64,000 nt of DNA from Hordeum vulgare subsp. vulgare (GCF_904849725.1 NC_058524.1:508694263-508758262), one strand, 5' to 3'. Positions 42,542 to 55,004 are shown, counted from the first letter of the stretch. The notes: generated by a model not told the origin, from the sequence alone. Made by a program: numbers and translations.

Positions 42542-43611
42542 AGGTTCCTGAGTAATTTTGCTCCTCTAGTAATGACTCTGACAGAGTTGTCATTTAATTC
42601 ATTGAGCAAGTCACTCTGAGCTTTAAATACTTGTTCTACCTAAGTAGTAATCATAGAGGCATGTTTACTCAGAAGCTTCAGATTGTTGACATTTCTGTCT
42701 ACACAAGCACTTAAATGGCTAAGCATACGAGTACTTTGCTCCAAATGTCTGCTAACATAATCATTGAAACTCTGTTTTTTGGCAACAAAGTTGTCAAATT
42801 CATCAAAGCATAAGCTAGCAGGTTTGTCAAAAGGAATATCACTCTCATCAAACCTACGCAAAGAATACACTTCTACTACCTGTATCGGGTTATCGAGACC
42901 ATGGATCTCTTCGATAGGTGGTAGATTTTTGACATCTTCAGATCTAATGCCTTTCTCTTGCATAGATTTCTTGGCTTCTTGCATATCTTCGGGACTAAGG
43001 GATAGAATACCTCTTTTCTTCGGAGTTGGCTTAGGAGGTGGTCCGGGAATAATCTAAGCATTCTCGTTGATCAAGATGTTATTCAGTAGAGTCTCAGCTT
43101 GTTCTACAGTTTGTTCCCTAAAAACACAACCGGCACAACTATCTAGGTGGTCTCTAGAGGCATCGGTAAGTCCATTATAGAGGATATCAAGTATCTCGTT
43201 CTTCTTAAGAGGGTGATCAGGCAAAGCATTCTGTAGTTGGACGAGCCTCCCCCAAGCTTGTGGAAGACTCTCTTCTTGGAGTTGAGCAAAGTTGTATATT
43301 TCCTGCAAGGCAGCTTGCTTCTTATGGGCAGGGAAATATTTCTCACAGAAGTAATAGACAATCTCCTAGGGACTACTCACACATCCAGGAGCAAGAGAGG
43401 TGAACCAGGCTTTAGCGTCATCCTTTAGAGAGAAAGGAAACAACTTAAGGATATAGTAATGGCGGATCTTCTCCTCATTAGTGAAAAGGGTGGCTATATC
43501 ATGTAGTTTGGCAAGATGGGCTACGACCGTCTCACACTCATAACCATGAAAAGGATCAGATTCGACTAGAGAGATTATCTCAAGATTGACAGAGAATTCA
43601 TAATCCTTATC

Positions 43612-44097
43612 TGTTGGGGATATTGCTTATTAAGTGACCCGTCCAATATGGGTCGGGTTACTAGTAAGGCGATTCATCCTTTGGGCTACTTGGGCCTCAG
43701 CCTGGGCGGTTCAAGGCCGCGGGACGGTTATGATTTATGGAAGGTCTCTGGGTTTTGCAAGACGGCGACTTAGAGACCACGGTGGTCACGATTTGTAAGG
43801 AGGAAGGGACTCTTGTAAACCCTAAAGCCTCGACCTATATATATAAAGGCGAGTCGGAAGGAGGAGGGTAGGTTAGAAATCATCGAGTGCTAGGTTAGGC
43901 GAGTTACGTCTCCCTTGTAATCGAATCCACATCAATACACACAAAGCAGGACGTAGGCTATTACCTCCTCACGAGGGGCCGAACCTGGGTAACCCGCCGT
44001 GTTCCTCCCGTTTAACCCCTTTGAGTCGCCACCAAGGTGCGATGGCTCCCGTACTAAGTCCTTTCATGAGGACATCTGCCGTGACAAAACCAGGACA
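43612..44097 (+). repeat. Solo LTR with perfect target duplication
   Basis: 486 bp, from TGTTGGGGATATTGCTTATT to ACAAAACCAGGACA (TG...CA). It is flanked by the 5-bp duplication TTATC (43607-43611 and 44098-44102). It contains a strong TATA box (TATATATATAAA, 43836-43847) and AAACCCTAAAG upstream of it. No internal region or PBS follows, so it is a solo LTR left by LTR-LTR recombination or a very short element. It is unrelated to the surrounding family. I cannot name it. The strand given is the one with the TATA box. Confidence 0.88.
43836..43847 (+). promoter_or_regulatory. TATA box of the solo LTR
   Basis: TATATATATAAA is followed by GGCGAGTCGGAAGGAGG, about 250 bp before the LTR end, a usual place for U3/R. 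Confidence 0.65.
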
Positions 44098-44823
44098 TTA
44101 TCGGTGATAAAGATAGGTGAAGTAGCAAACTTCGCGTCGTATTTCATCTTAGCTTTAGAGATTTTCCTTCCACTTGGGAAGTAATTTCTCAGCGTCATAG
44201 GCATCCTTACACGCAAGAAAATCCTCAGCTATCTCTCCCTCCATAACGTAACCCTCAGGTATATCAGGCAATTCATATCTAGGAGAACTAGATCTAGGAG
44301 GAGCAAAAGCAGGTTCTATCTCAATAGTATCGAAAGTATCAGAAGCATCATGAGCATTGGCAATAACTCTAGCAACATGAGCATCAAGGAACACCCCTAG
44401 TGGAACATCAGGCAAAGTAGTGTCTCTAGCAGTATCAAACATAGCATCATCAGGCATAGCATCTCTAGCAGTATCAGGCATAGCATCTCTAGCAGTGTCA
44501 GGCAAACCATCAGGCATAGTATCAAGCATAGTATCATCAGGCATAGTATCAAGCATAGCATCTCTAGCAGTAGCATCATAAGCATCATCAAGCACATGCG
44601 ACATATCAAGATTTCTAGCAGGAGGTGATGTCGCAAACTTACTCATAACTGAAGGTGAATCAAGTGCAGAGCTAGATGGCATTTCCTTACCTCCCCTCGT
44701 AGTTGAGGGCAAGACTTTGGTCTTCGGATCCTTCAGATTCTTCATAGTGATGAGCAGATATAAATCCCAAGTGACTCAGAGAATATATCAATACCTCCCC
44801 GGCAACGGCACCAGAAAAATGCT

Positions 44824-46506
44824 TGATGTCAACTATTCTTCCCCTTTGCAACGGCACCAGAAGAATGCTGCTAGCACTCTCCGGCAATCAAAACTAGAGG
44901 AATGTTGTTGACGGACCACCAGCGCGTGGGATCGTAGCAGTTTTCGAGGGTAGAGTATTCGACCCAAATTTTTTGGTACGCCTATAGGAGGTGAGACGAT
45001 TCTCTCAAGTATTAGCAGCTGAATATGTCAGATTCAACCACACCTGAAAGATTAGTATCTTCAAGCAAAGTTGTAACAGCAAAGTAGTATGATAACAACG
45101 GTGTCAGAAACGATTTGTTGACACGGCACACTATTTCTAACGATTGTATCAATGGTGCCAAGTTGCCTCGCTGACGGAAATTGTCAGTTCCCGTCAAGGA
45201 CCAGCGAACCAAAATTGTAGCAGGTAGCAGCAGTGTAACGACCAAAAGCAACGGCAAGGAAAAGCAGTAGTGACAGCAGTAGCAAGTAGCAACAGTAGCA
45301 AGCGACAGTAGTAGCAACAGTAGCAGCAGAGCAAGACAAGTAACAGCAGTAGCAACAGTAGTAACAGCAGCAGAGCAAGACAAGTAACAGTAGCAGCAAC
45401 GGTAGAAACAGCAGAGCAAGACAAGTAACAACAGCAGTAGGACAAACTCGTAGGCAACGGGGCGGTGATTTGTTTGGATGATATTCATCATGCAACAGTT
45501 ATAACACGGAGAGATATGTGGCTAGCTCCCGTTCGTCAATGTGATGTAGGCATGCATTCCGTGTGTCGTCATACGTGCTTAGGGAAAAGAACTTGCATGA
45601 CATCTATTGTCCATCCCTCCCGTGGCAGCGGGGTCCAAAAGGAAACTATGGGATATTAAGGTTCTCCTTTTAATAAAGAATCGGACCAACGCATTAACAC
45701 TTGGTGAACACATGAGTTCTCAAACTATGGTCATCACCGGGAGTGGCTCCGGTTATTGTCACTCCGGGGTTGCCGGATCATAACACATAGTAGGTAATTA
45801 CAACTTGCAAGATCGGATCTAAAACACACATATATTGGTGACAACATAATAATTTCAGATCTGAAATCATGGCACTCGTGCCCTAGTGACAAGCATTAAG
45901 CATGGCAAAGTAGTAGCAACATCAATCTCAAAACATAGTGGATACTAGGGATCAATCCCCATCAAAACTAACTCTATTACATGATAGATCTCATCCTACT
46001 CATCACCGCCCAACGAGCCTACGAATAGATTACTCACGAACGACAAAGAGCTTCATGGAATTGGAGAGGGAAGAAGGTTGATGATGACGATGGCGACAAT
46101 TTCCCCTCTCGGGAGCCCAAGACGGACTCTAGGTCTGCCCTCCAGATGAAGAACAGGTTGTGGCGGCGCCTCCGTATCGCAAGCCTGAGGTTGGGGGCTG
46201 CAGAGCCGTGTGGGCCTCACAAGCCTGCCCACCGCCACCAGGGGGTGGTGGCGGAGACAGGGCTTGTGGCCCATTGGCTCACCCCCTCTGGTGGAACTTG
46301 GCGCAGATATTTTTCATATTTTTCAAAAATTCTCCCCGTAAATTTTTAGGACGTTTGGAGAACATTGATTTCTGCACAAAAATAACACCAAGGCAATTCT
46401 GCTGAAAACAGCGTCAGTCCAGGTTAGTTCCATTCAAATCATGCAAATTAGAGTCCAAAACAAGGGCAAAAGAGTTTGGAAAAGTAGATACGATGGAGAC
46501 GTATCA
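44824..46506 (-). repeat. 5' LTR of inverted copy b
   Basis: About 1683 bp. It starts (minus) TGATACGTCTCCATCGTATC at 46506 and ends GTTGACATCA at 44824, followed by a PBS-like GGTGCCGTTGCCGGGGAGG. It contains the trinucleotide tract (45215-45440) and the TGTTATGATCCGGCAACCCC block (45765-45790) of the family. Relative to other copies the region upstream of the TATA box is shortened near 46185, so the TATAAA motif itself is missing. Confidence 0.85.
45215..45440. repeat. Degenerate trinucleotide tract (CAG/TAG/CAA units)
   Basis: More than 200 bp of GTAGCAGCAG/AACAGTAGCA-type triplets within the inverted LTR. The same tract, of different length, lies at 28400-28493/33127-33240, 37300-37334, 53690-53890, 54660-54770 and 62705-62790. 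It makes long artefactual open frames rich in Leu and Cys. Confidence 0.85.
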
Positions 46507-46571
46507 CGCTGTTGCCGGGGAGGTACTGCTATATTCTCTGAGTCACTTCGGATTTATATCTGCTGATCACT
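46507..46571 (+). other. PBS remnant and leader of copy c
   Basis: CGCTGTTGCCGGGGAGGTAC is the 3' part of the family PBS, equivalent to GGCGCCGTTGCCGGGGA of tRNA-Asp type. It lies directly against the LTR end of copy b. The leader (ATTCTCTGAGTCACTT) leads to the gag ATG at 46572. Confidence 0.75.
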
Positions 46572-49462
46572 ATGAAGAATCTGAAGGATCCGAAAACCAA
46601 AGTCTTGCTCTCAACTACGGGGGGAGGTAAGGAACTGCCATCTAGCTCTGCACTTGAATCACCTTCAGTTATGAGTAAGTTTGCGACATCACGTCCTGCT
46701 AGAAATCTTGATATGTCGCCTGTGCTTGATGATGCTTATGATCCTACTGCTAGAGATACTATGCTTGATACTATGCCTAATGATGCTATCCTTGATACTA
46801 TGCCTGATGCTATGTCTGATACTGCTAGAGATACTATGCATGATACTGCTAGAGATGCTATGCTTGATACTGCTTTGCCTGATGATGCTAGAGATGCTAT
46901 TTTGCCTGATGATGCTATGCTTGATACTGCTAGAGATGCTACTTTGCCTGATGTGCCACTAGGAGTGTTCCTTGATGCTCATATTGCTAGAGCAACTGCC
47001 AATGCCCGTGATGCTTCTGAAACCGCCGATACTATTGAGATAGAACCTGCTTTTGCTCCTGCTAGATCTAGCTCTCCTAGATATGAATTGTCTGATATAC
47101 CTGAGGGTTACGTTATGGAGGGAGAGATAGCTGAGGATTTTCTTGCGTGTAACGATGCCTATGACGCTGAGAAATTACTTCTCAAGTTGAAGGAAAAATC
47201 TCTGAAAGCTAGGATGAAATACGACACGAAGTTTGCAACTTCACCAATCTTTATCACCGATAAGGATTATGAATTCTCTGTCGACCCTGAGATAATCTCT
47301 CTAGTCGAATCTGATCCTTTCCACGGTTATGAGTCTGAAATGGTCGTAGCCCATCTTACCAAACTACATGATATAGCCACCCTTTTCACTAGTGAGGAGA
47401 AGATCCAACACTACTATATCCTTAAGTTGTTTCCTTTCTCTCTAAAGAATGACGCTAAAGCCTGGTTCACTTCTCTTGCTCCTGGATGTCTGAGTAGTCC
47501 CCAGGATATGGATTATTACTTCTATGAGAAATATTTCCCTGCCCATAAGAAGCAAGCTGCCTTACAGGAAATATACAACTTTGCTCAACTCCAAGAAGAG
47601 AGTCTCCCAGAAGCTTGGGGGAGGCTCGTCCAGCTATAGAATGCTTTGCCTGATCACCCTGTTAATAAGAACGAGATACTTGATATCTTCTATAACGGAC
47701 TTACCGATGCTTCTAGAGACCATCTAGATAGTTGTGTCAGTTGTGTTTTTAGGGAACGAACTGTAGAACAAGCTGAGAATCTACTGAATAACATCTTGAT
47801 CAAGGATAATGCTTGGACTATTCCCGAACCACCTCCTAAGCCAACTCCTAAGAAAAGAGGTATTCTATTCCTCAGTCCCGAAGATATGAAAGAAGCCAAG
47901 AAATCTATGCAAGAGAAAGGTATTAGATCTGAAGATGTCAAAAATCTACCACCTATCGAAGAGATCCATTGTCTCGATAACTCGATACAGGTAGTAGAAG
48001 TAAATTCTCTATGTAGGTTTGATGAGAGTGATATTCCTTTTGATAAACCTGCTAGCCTATGCTTTGATGAATTTGACAACTTTGTCGCCAAACAACAGAG
48101 TTTCAATGATTATGTTAGCAGACATTTGGAACAAAGTACTCGTATGCTTAGTCATTTAAGTGCTTGTGTAGACAGAAATGTCAATGATCTGAAGCTTGTG
48201 AGTAAACATGCTTCTATGATTACTACTCAGGTAGAACAAGTACTTAAAGCTCAAAATGACCTGCTCAATGAATTAAATGACAACTCTGTCAGAGTCATTA
48301 CTAGAGGAGGCAAAATGACTCAGGAACCTTTGTATCCTGAAGGTCATCCTAAGAGAATCGATCAAGATTATCAAGGAATTAATACAGATGCACCTAGTCA
48401 TCCTAAGGAGAAGAAGAAGGATGATAGAAACCTGCATGTCATTTCACCTAATACTGTCACACCTGAAGAACCAAATGATATTTCTGCGTCTGATGCAGAA
48501 ACACAATCTGGTGATGAACATGAACTGGTGACAATATGGACAATGATGTTCATAATGATGCTCAACCTAGCAATGATAAGGATGTGGAGATTGAACCTAC
48601 GGTTAATCCTGATAACCCACAACCTAAGAGATAGGATAAGAACGACTTCACTTCTAGGAAGCATGGTAAAGAAAGAGAGCCATGGGTTCAGAGACCTATG
48701 CCCTTTCTTCCTAAGCCATCCAAGAAAAAGGATGATGAGGATTTTGAGCGCTTTATTGAAATGATAAGACCTGTCTTTCTGCAGATGCGGTTAGTTGATA
48801 TGCTCAAAATGTCTCCGTATGCCAAGTACATGAAGGATATCGTGATCAATAAACGGAAGATACCAAATCTTGAGATCTCCACCATGCTTGCCAATTACAC
48901 TTTCAAGGGTGGAACTCCAAAGAAACTTGGTGATCCTGGAGTGCCCACTATACCTTGCTCCATTAAGGGAAACTATGTAAGAATTGCCTTATGTGACCTC
49001 GGAGCCGGAGTTAGTGTTATGCCTCTCTCTCTTTATCGTAGAATTGAACTGGATAAGTTGACACCCACTGAAATTTCTCTGCAAATGGCCAACAAATCAA
49101 CTGCTTTCCCTGTTGGCATTTGCGAGGATGTGCATGTTGTGGTTGCTAACACCACTATCTTAACAGACTTTGTTATCTTGGATATTCCTCAGGACGATGC
49201 CATGGCTGTCATCCTCGGAAGACCCTTTTTAAACACTTCAGGGGCTGTTATAGATTGCAAGAAAGGCGATGTCACTTTCCATGTCAACGGTAATGAGCAT
49301 ACCGTGCACTTTCCGAAGAAACGATATCCAGTACACTGCATCAATGCTATCGAAAAAACTTCATCGATTGTTATTGGGTGCTTTGAATGCCATATTCCTC
49401 GTGTAAAGATGAAGTATGAATTGCTTGTTGGGGAGATACATAGCCCCATTGAGGTGACTTAG
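46572..49462 (+). pseudogene. gag-protease of Athila-like copy c, nearly complete length
   Basis: The full domain order is present: basic N-terminus, acidic Asp-Ala-Met/Thr repeat (46725-46960), gag domain (47210-47760), linker, and protease (48850-49460). The protease has CDLGAGVSVMPLSLYRRI and AVILGRPFLNTSGAVID. It ends with TAG after IEVT. Lesions: TAG at 47637, a one-base loss near 48525 that shifts the frame, and TAG near 48634. These three changes separate it from an open polyprotein of about 960 codons. No zinc knuckle is seen between gag and protease. No RT or integrase follows. Confidence 0.88.
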
Positions 49463-50246
49463 TGGCTATTCGGAAATTCTTTGTTTTCTCTTGTGATTCG
49501 AGAAAGTTTTGTCATAAGGATTTGATCAACCCCATTGACAGATTTCTTCCGATGACCATGAAATGGATGAATCAAAGAGTCACATACCTCTGTTTTAAGC
49601 TTTTACCTTCTGTTGCTTAGAAGAAAAATGATAGGTTTAGTTTAGTTTTTCCTGTTTTCTGTTTTAGCGTCCCGGAGAAAAATACCTCGAAAATAAAAGT
49701 TCTCCGATGGTCCTGAAAATCTAGTATGATTTTTTCTGGAATATTTCAAAAATACTGGGACAGAGAGCTGGCCTGGGGGGCACCCCAGTGGGTCACAAGC
49801 CCTGTCATCACGGGGTACCCCCTGGCCGCGAGGAGCAAGCTTGTGGGGCCCACAGGGGCCCCCTCCACTCATTCCAGCTCATATCCTCTTCTTCTTCCTC
49901 CAGAAAAAATTGTTTTGCAGCTCAAACCCGTGTTCTTGCTCATTCGGCTGTGATTTTCGATCTCCTTGCTCAAAGCACCATTCTCCGAACCGTCTTGGGG
50001 AAATTGCTCCTTGGTAAGTGACTCCTCCATTGGTACAATTAGTTTTTGCTCTAGTGCTTTATCCTTCGCGTATTCTTGCTACCTTGGTGACCCTGTTCTT
50101 GAGCCTGAAATGTTGATTTTAGCTGGTCCCAAGTAGTTTTAGCGCGTGATACGGTCTCTAGGAACTAGTTGGAGTAGTTGCTACAAGGTGTGGTTGGTCT
50201 TTATTCACTTTTCTCTTGAACTTCGAAATTTCAGCAAAGAGAAATT
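49463..50246 (+). other. Spacer upstream of the accessory ORF, copy c, with LTR-like block
   Basis: After the protease stop, 49680-49960 contains AAAAATACCTCGAAAATAAAA, then GTGGGTCACAAGCCC, GCAAGCTTGTGGGGCCCACAG and a leader. These resemble the first part of the family LTR. It ends with GAAATTTCAGCAAAGAG just before the ATG at 50247, and the TTTCAG could be a splice acceptor. The same layout occurs in copies b and d. Confidence 0.55.
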
Positions 50247-50645
50247 ATGTTCAGGAGGAAGTTTCATGGTAGTTCCTCAAGTATGAAGGGTCTCCGTCTT
50301 TCTTTTCGGGAGCCCGATCCTTATCAACTAAGGGACGCACCGGTACAACCATGTGAATGGCCTTTCGATGAGTTCATGATCGAAGCAGGCTTCAAGGATG
50401 AGTTTGATACACTTGTCCGCAATGCCGGGTTAGAAGAATTCCTCTCAGATAAATGTGAATAGTATGATATGCTCACTTCCTCTTTCGTGCGTAGATCTAA
50501 ATTTTCAGTTGGCCGTGACTCATCCATATTGTTTGACTTGTATGATAAATCTTATGCCATGGATTTGGAGGATTTCAATAGGATTTGCAAAATACCCGAT
50601 GGGGGTAATCTTAAAGATCCTGCTAAATCTTCGGTTAGTTCCTTT
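50247..50645 (+). pseudogene. Accessory ORF of copy c, 3' two thirds deleted
   Basis: It starts MFRRKFHGSSSSMKGLR and continues PCEWPFDEFMIEAGFKDEF. It has TAG at 50461, then RSKFSVGRDSSILFDLYDKS and MDLEDFNRICKIPDGGN. At about 50637, after AAATCTTCGGTTAG, the sequence jumps to the region downstream of the ORF (TTTACACTCATGCTTATGC). Compared with copy d about 690 bp are missing. This version resembles copy d more than copy b at its N-terminus. Confidence 0.75.
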
Positions 50646-52558
50646 GTTTACACTCATGCTTATGCTTTTACTTTCATGCTTATGCTTTTACTTTGTTCGT
50701 CGGTGTTTACACTTGGCCACTATATTATACATACTAGTTTATATTTGTTTTCTTGTTTTCTTGTTTTGTGTCCTTTTGAGAAAACCCAAAAATATTTTCC
50801 TTTCTTCTTTTGCTTGTTGGGAGCTTTCCCGTGTAAATAGTTTTCTTTTTCTTTGGGTCAAGGTAGAATATATTGTTTACAATGTTTAGTGGCTCTCGCA
50901 TGCATACCTGTTTAGCTTTTAAAGAGCCATATTACTTTGTCTTCTCCTTTGTGTTTGCCTGTAGATTTCAGCTTAGTCCATTGCACGAGCACGCTTATTA
51001 TTGTTCACATTGTTCGATCATGCAAGTGAAAGGCAATAATTATGATATATGATGAAGTGACTGAGACTGGAAAAGTTGGTATGAACTCTATCTATTTTGT
51101 TTTTGTAAATATGACTAGCTTGTCGTCCTAGATTCAGCTTTGTTTTGAGAGAACCATGTTTGCAATGACAACTTAGAGATCATAGTTTCTGATGCCATGC
51201 TTATTTAGCTAGGAGATTATAATGGTTTGTCTTGAATACCAAAATAGATTTTGAGATGACTATGATGTAGTATGATTGGATGATATTCTCCTTTGAATTT
51301 TTCAAGTGGCTTGACTTGGCGCATGTTCATGCATGTAGTTGAAACAAAATCAACATTGCCTCTATGATGTTCGTCTTCATGGTGATTTATATCATGTTCA
51401 TGCTTGCACTCTATGTTAGTCAAACTCATTGCATCTTGATGACCGTTGTCGCTCTCTAGTTGGTTGCTTCCCAGTCTTTTGCTAGCCTTCACTTGTACTA
51501 AGAAGAATACAGCTTGTGCATCCACTTCCATAAACCCATAAGTTTTTCCATGAGAGTCCACCATACCTACCTGTTTGCGGTATTTACCTGCCGTTCCAAG
51601 TAAATTTGCATGTGCCATTCTCTAAATCTTCAAGAAATAATCTATTTTGCATGCCCGAACCGCTCATGTGGTGACAGGGGGTATTGGTATCTTCCATGTT
51701 AGGCGTGTTATCCTCGACATGTGTTTATTCACTGTCATTCACGAGAAAGGGGCCGGTAATTGGAATGCCCAGTTCCACGCTTAAATCGAAAACATAACTG
51801 TAAAACAAGACTCCCCCCGGATTGATGTTAGTATGGACGGTACCCGAGGATTCGACTAGCCGTGGAGTGTGATTGATTGGTGGTGGCGGAGTTCAAACTT
51901 TACTTTTCTGTTTGGGAACCACCTATAGCATGAGTAGCGTGGTAGATATTGAGAACTCTTGGTCATTGCGTTGACAATGAAAGCATGCCACCCAAAATTA
52001 TTATCTCTGTTTTCAAAGCTTGAGCTCTGGCACCTCTGCAAATCAATGCTTCCCTCTGCGAAGGGCCTGTCTATTTTTTTCCTGTTGAGTCATCCTCCTC
52101 TTATAAGCACCAATTAGAGAGCACCTCTGTCTTTTTTTTATTTGCTTTTGATTGATATTGTGTATGACTATGACTGAATCTTCGTTGCTATGAATTACAA
52201 TGTTTAGTCAGCCCTTGATCTTTGAAAGTGCTTTGCATTTATGTTTTGCAGTCTCAGAAAGAGCTAGCGAGATACCACCTATTCATATTGCTTCATGCGT
52301 GTTCTGATTGAATTGTTGGTATCTGAAACTCATTATTATTTGCTCGCTAGCTGATTATGCCATTGATATTAGTTTACCGTGAGACCTTTGTGTCACTTGC
52401 TTATGTGGTTAACTTGTGATTTTGCTGAAATTCTGGTTACGAGTTAGACATAGTTGGAACTACAAGATCAAATAGAGTTTGTCAAAGTTTTTTTGTTTCT
52501 CTCTCATTTGTCAACTGAGTTGCTTGAGGACAAGCAAGGTTTTAAGCTTGGGGGAGTT
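50646..52558 (+). other. 3' non-coding tail of copy c
   Basis: Homologous to the tails of copies b and d. A conserved purine-rich end, TGCTTGAGGACAAGCAAGG and AAGCTTGGGGGAG (52544-52556), is the PPT before the LTR. A local duplication CTTATGCTTTTACTTTCATG occurs near 50660-50690. I see no conserved coding frame. Confidence 0.65.
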
Positions 52559-54282
52559 TGATACGTCTCCATCGTATCTACTTTTCCAAACTCTTTTCCC
52601 CTTGTTTTGGACTCTAATTTGCATGATTTGAATGGAACTAACCGGGACTGACGCTGTTTTCGGTAGAATTGCTATGGTCTTGTTTTTGTGCATAAATGAA
52701 AGTTCTCGGAATGTCCTCAAAATTTACGGAGAATTTTTTGGAAAATATGAAAAATACCTGCGCAAAGATCCACCACAGGGGGTGGGCCATTGGGCCACAA
52801 GCCCTGTTGCCGCGGCCACCCCCCCTAGCCGCGGAAACCAAGCTTGTGGGGCCCACGTGGCTCTGCCGCCCCCAATCTCAGCTCTATAAATTCACTTTCG
52901 CCTAGAAAAAAATCAGAAGAGAAGATTTCGTCGTGTTTGCGATACGGAGGCGCCGCCACATCCTGTTCTTCATCTGGAGGACAGATCTGGAGTCCGTTTT
53001 GGGATCTGGACAGGGGAAATCGTCGCCATTGTCATCATCAACTTTCTTCCCTCTCCAATTCCATGAAGCTCTTCATCGTTCGTGAGTAATCTATTCGTAG
53101 GCTCGCTGGGCGGTGATGAGTAGGATGAGATCTATCATGTAATCAAGTTAGTTTTGACGGGGATTGATCCCTAGTATCCACTATGTTCTGAGATTGATGT
53201 TGCTACTACTTTTCCATGCTTAATGCTTGTCACTAGGGCCTGAGTGCCATGATTTCAGATCTGAAATTATATGTTGTCACCAATATATGTGCGTTTTAGA
53301 TCCGATCTTGCAAGTTGTAGTTACCTACTATGTGTTATGACCCGGCAACCCCGGAGTGACAATAACCGGAACCACTCCCGGTCATGATCATAGTTTGAGG
53401 AGTTCATGTGTTCAGCAAGTTCTAATTTGTTGTTCCGGTTCTTTATTAAAAGGAGAACCTTAATATCCTGTAGTATCCTTTTGGACCCCGCTGCCACGGG
53501 AGGGATGGACAATAGATGTCATGCAAGTTCTTTTCCCTAAGCACGTATGACTACACACGAAATGCATGCCTACATCACATTGACGAACGGGAGCTAGCCA
53601 CATATCTCTCCGTGTTATAACTGTTGCATGATGAATATCATCCAAACGAATCACCGACCCATTGCCTACGAGTTCTTCCCACTGCTGCTGTTACTTGTTT
53701 TGCTCTGCTACTATTACCGTTGTTACTTGCTCTGCACTGCTGCTGTTACTATTTTTGCTACCTGCTACTGCTGTTACTACTGTCGCTTGCTACAGCTGCT
53801 ACTTGCTACCGTTGCTACTTGCTACTGCTGTCACTACTGTTGTTCCTTGCCACTGCTATTACTCGTTACACTGCTGCTACCTGCTACAATTTTGGTTCGC
53901 TGGTCGTTGACGGGAACAGACAATTTCTGTCAACGGGCAACTTCTGGCGCCATTGATACAATCGTTAGGAATAGTGTGTCGTCAATAGATCGTTTCTGAC
54001 ATCGTTGTTATCATACTACTTTGCTGCTGACACTTTGCTTGCAGATACTAATCTTTCAGGTGTGGTTGAATCTGACTCATTCAGCTGCTAATACTCGAGA
54101 GTATTCTCTCACCTCCTGATTGGCGTATCAACAAATTTGGGTCGAATACTCTACCCTCGAAAACTGCTGCGAACCCATGCGCTGGTGGGCCATCAACAAC
54201 ATTCTTCTAGTTTCGCTGCCGGGGAGTGCTAGCAGCATTCTTCTGGTGCCGTTGCATGGGAAGGTGTGTTGTCACAGAGTCA
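52559..54282 (+). repeat. 3' LTR closing copies a and c (probably recombinant)
   Basis: 1724 bp, TGATACGTCTCCATCGTATC to GTTGTCACAGAGTCA. Its left neighbour is the PPT of copy c. Its right neighbour is GTCAC, the target duplication of copy a, and then the interrupted LTR of copy d. One LTR therefore serves as 3' end of two nested elements. TATAAA at 52885. Confidence 0.85.
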
Positions 54283-54925
54283 GTCACCTAATATGTGTTA
54301 TGACCCGGCAACCCCGGAGTGACAATAGCCGGAACCACTCCCGGAGATGACCATAGTATGAGGAGTTCATGTATTCACCAAGTGTTAATGTGTTTGTCCG
54401 GTTCTTTATTAAAAGGAGAACCTTAATATCTCGTAGTTTCCATTAGGACCCCGCTGCCACGGGAGGGATGGACAATAGATGTCATGCAAGTTCTTTTCCC
54501 TAAGCACGTATGACTACATACGGAATACATGCCTACATTAGATTGACGAACGGTAGCTAGTTACTTATCTCTCCGTGTTATAGCTGTTACATGATGAATC
54601 ACATCTGGCATAATCATCCATCATCGATCCAATGCCTACGAGTCTTTTACTACTGGTCCTTGCTATGTTACTTTGCCGCTATTGCTGTCACTGCTGTTGT
54701 TGTTACTTTGTTGCTACTGGTTACTGTTGCTACTACTCCTATCATACTACCTTGCTACTGATACTTTGTTGCAGACACAAAATCTTTCAGGTGTGATTGA
54801 ATTGACAACTCAACTACTAATACTTGAGAATATTCTTTCGCTTCCCCTAGATTCGAATCAATAAATTTGGGTTGAATACTCTACCCTCGAAAACTGTGGC
54901 GATCCCCTATACTTGTGGGTTATCA
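54283..54925 (+). repeat. LTR of copy d, second part
   Basis: It resumes GTCACCTAATATGTGTTATG and ends ACTTGTGGGTTATCA. It is homologous to 62316-62959 with few differences. Together with 26564-27279 it forms one LTR interrupted by 27 kb of nested insertions. Confidence 0.88.
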
Positions 54926-54936
54926 AGACCTTTTTC

Positions 54937-54954
54937 TGGCGCCGTTGTCGGGGA
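54937..54954 (+). other. Primer-binding site of copy d
   Basis: TGGCGCCGTTGTCGGGGA, 11 bp after the LTR end, matches the 3' end of plant tRNA-Asp (TGGCGCCGTTGCCGGGGA) with one mismatch. A tRNA-Asp-type PBS is typical of Athila-group Gypsy elements. Confidence 0.75.
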
Positions 54955-55004
54955 AGCACAACTATATTCTCTGAGTCACTTGGGATTTATGTCTGCTGGT
55001 CACT

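Larger units (their letters stand above)
42542..44745 (-). pseudogene. gag of copy b, broken and interrupted by a solo LTR
   Basis: It starts MKNLKDPKTKVLPSTTRGGK at 44745. It has the acidic Asp-Ala-Met repeat (44390-44600) and loses frame at about 44160 before the solo LTR (43612-44097). It resumes in the gag domain at 43611, with a stop near 43370, then EIYNFAQLQEESLPQAWGRL and ILYNGLTDASRDHLDSC (43150-43300). Stops also lie near 43053 and 42640. It is the same architecture as the other three copies. Confidence 0.85.
37335..46506 (-). mobile_element. Athila-like copy b, inverted, with truncated 3' LTR
   Basis: In element order: 5' LTR 46506-44824, PBS near 44800, gag-protease 44745-41408, accessory ORF 40606-39539, 3' tail to 37605, and partial 3' LTR. 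It sits in the PBS region of copy c: after its LTR end at 46506 the sequence continues CGCTGTTGCCGGGGAGG, the rest of the copy c PBS. It carries a solo LTR of another family in gag. It has gag, protease and one extra ORF but no RT or integrase. Confidence 0.85.

Noticed and set aside
53624..53999. Leu/Cys-rich frames that look like membrane proteins
   Set aside because: They are translations of the trinucleotide tract in the LTR and recur at 33049, 45012 and 54673.
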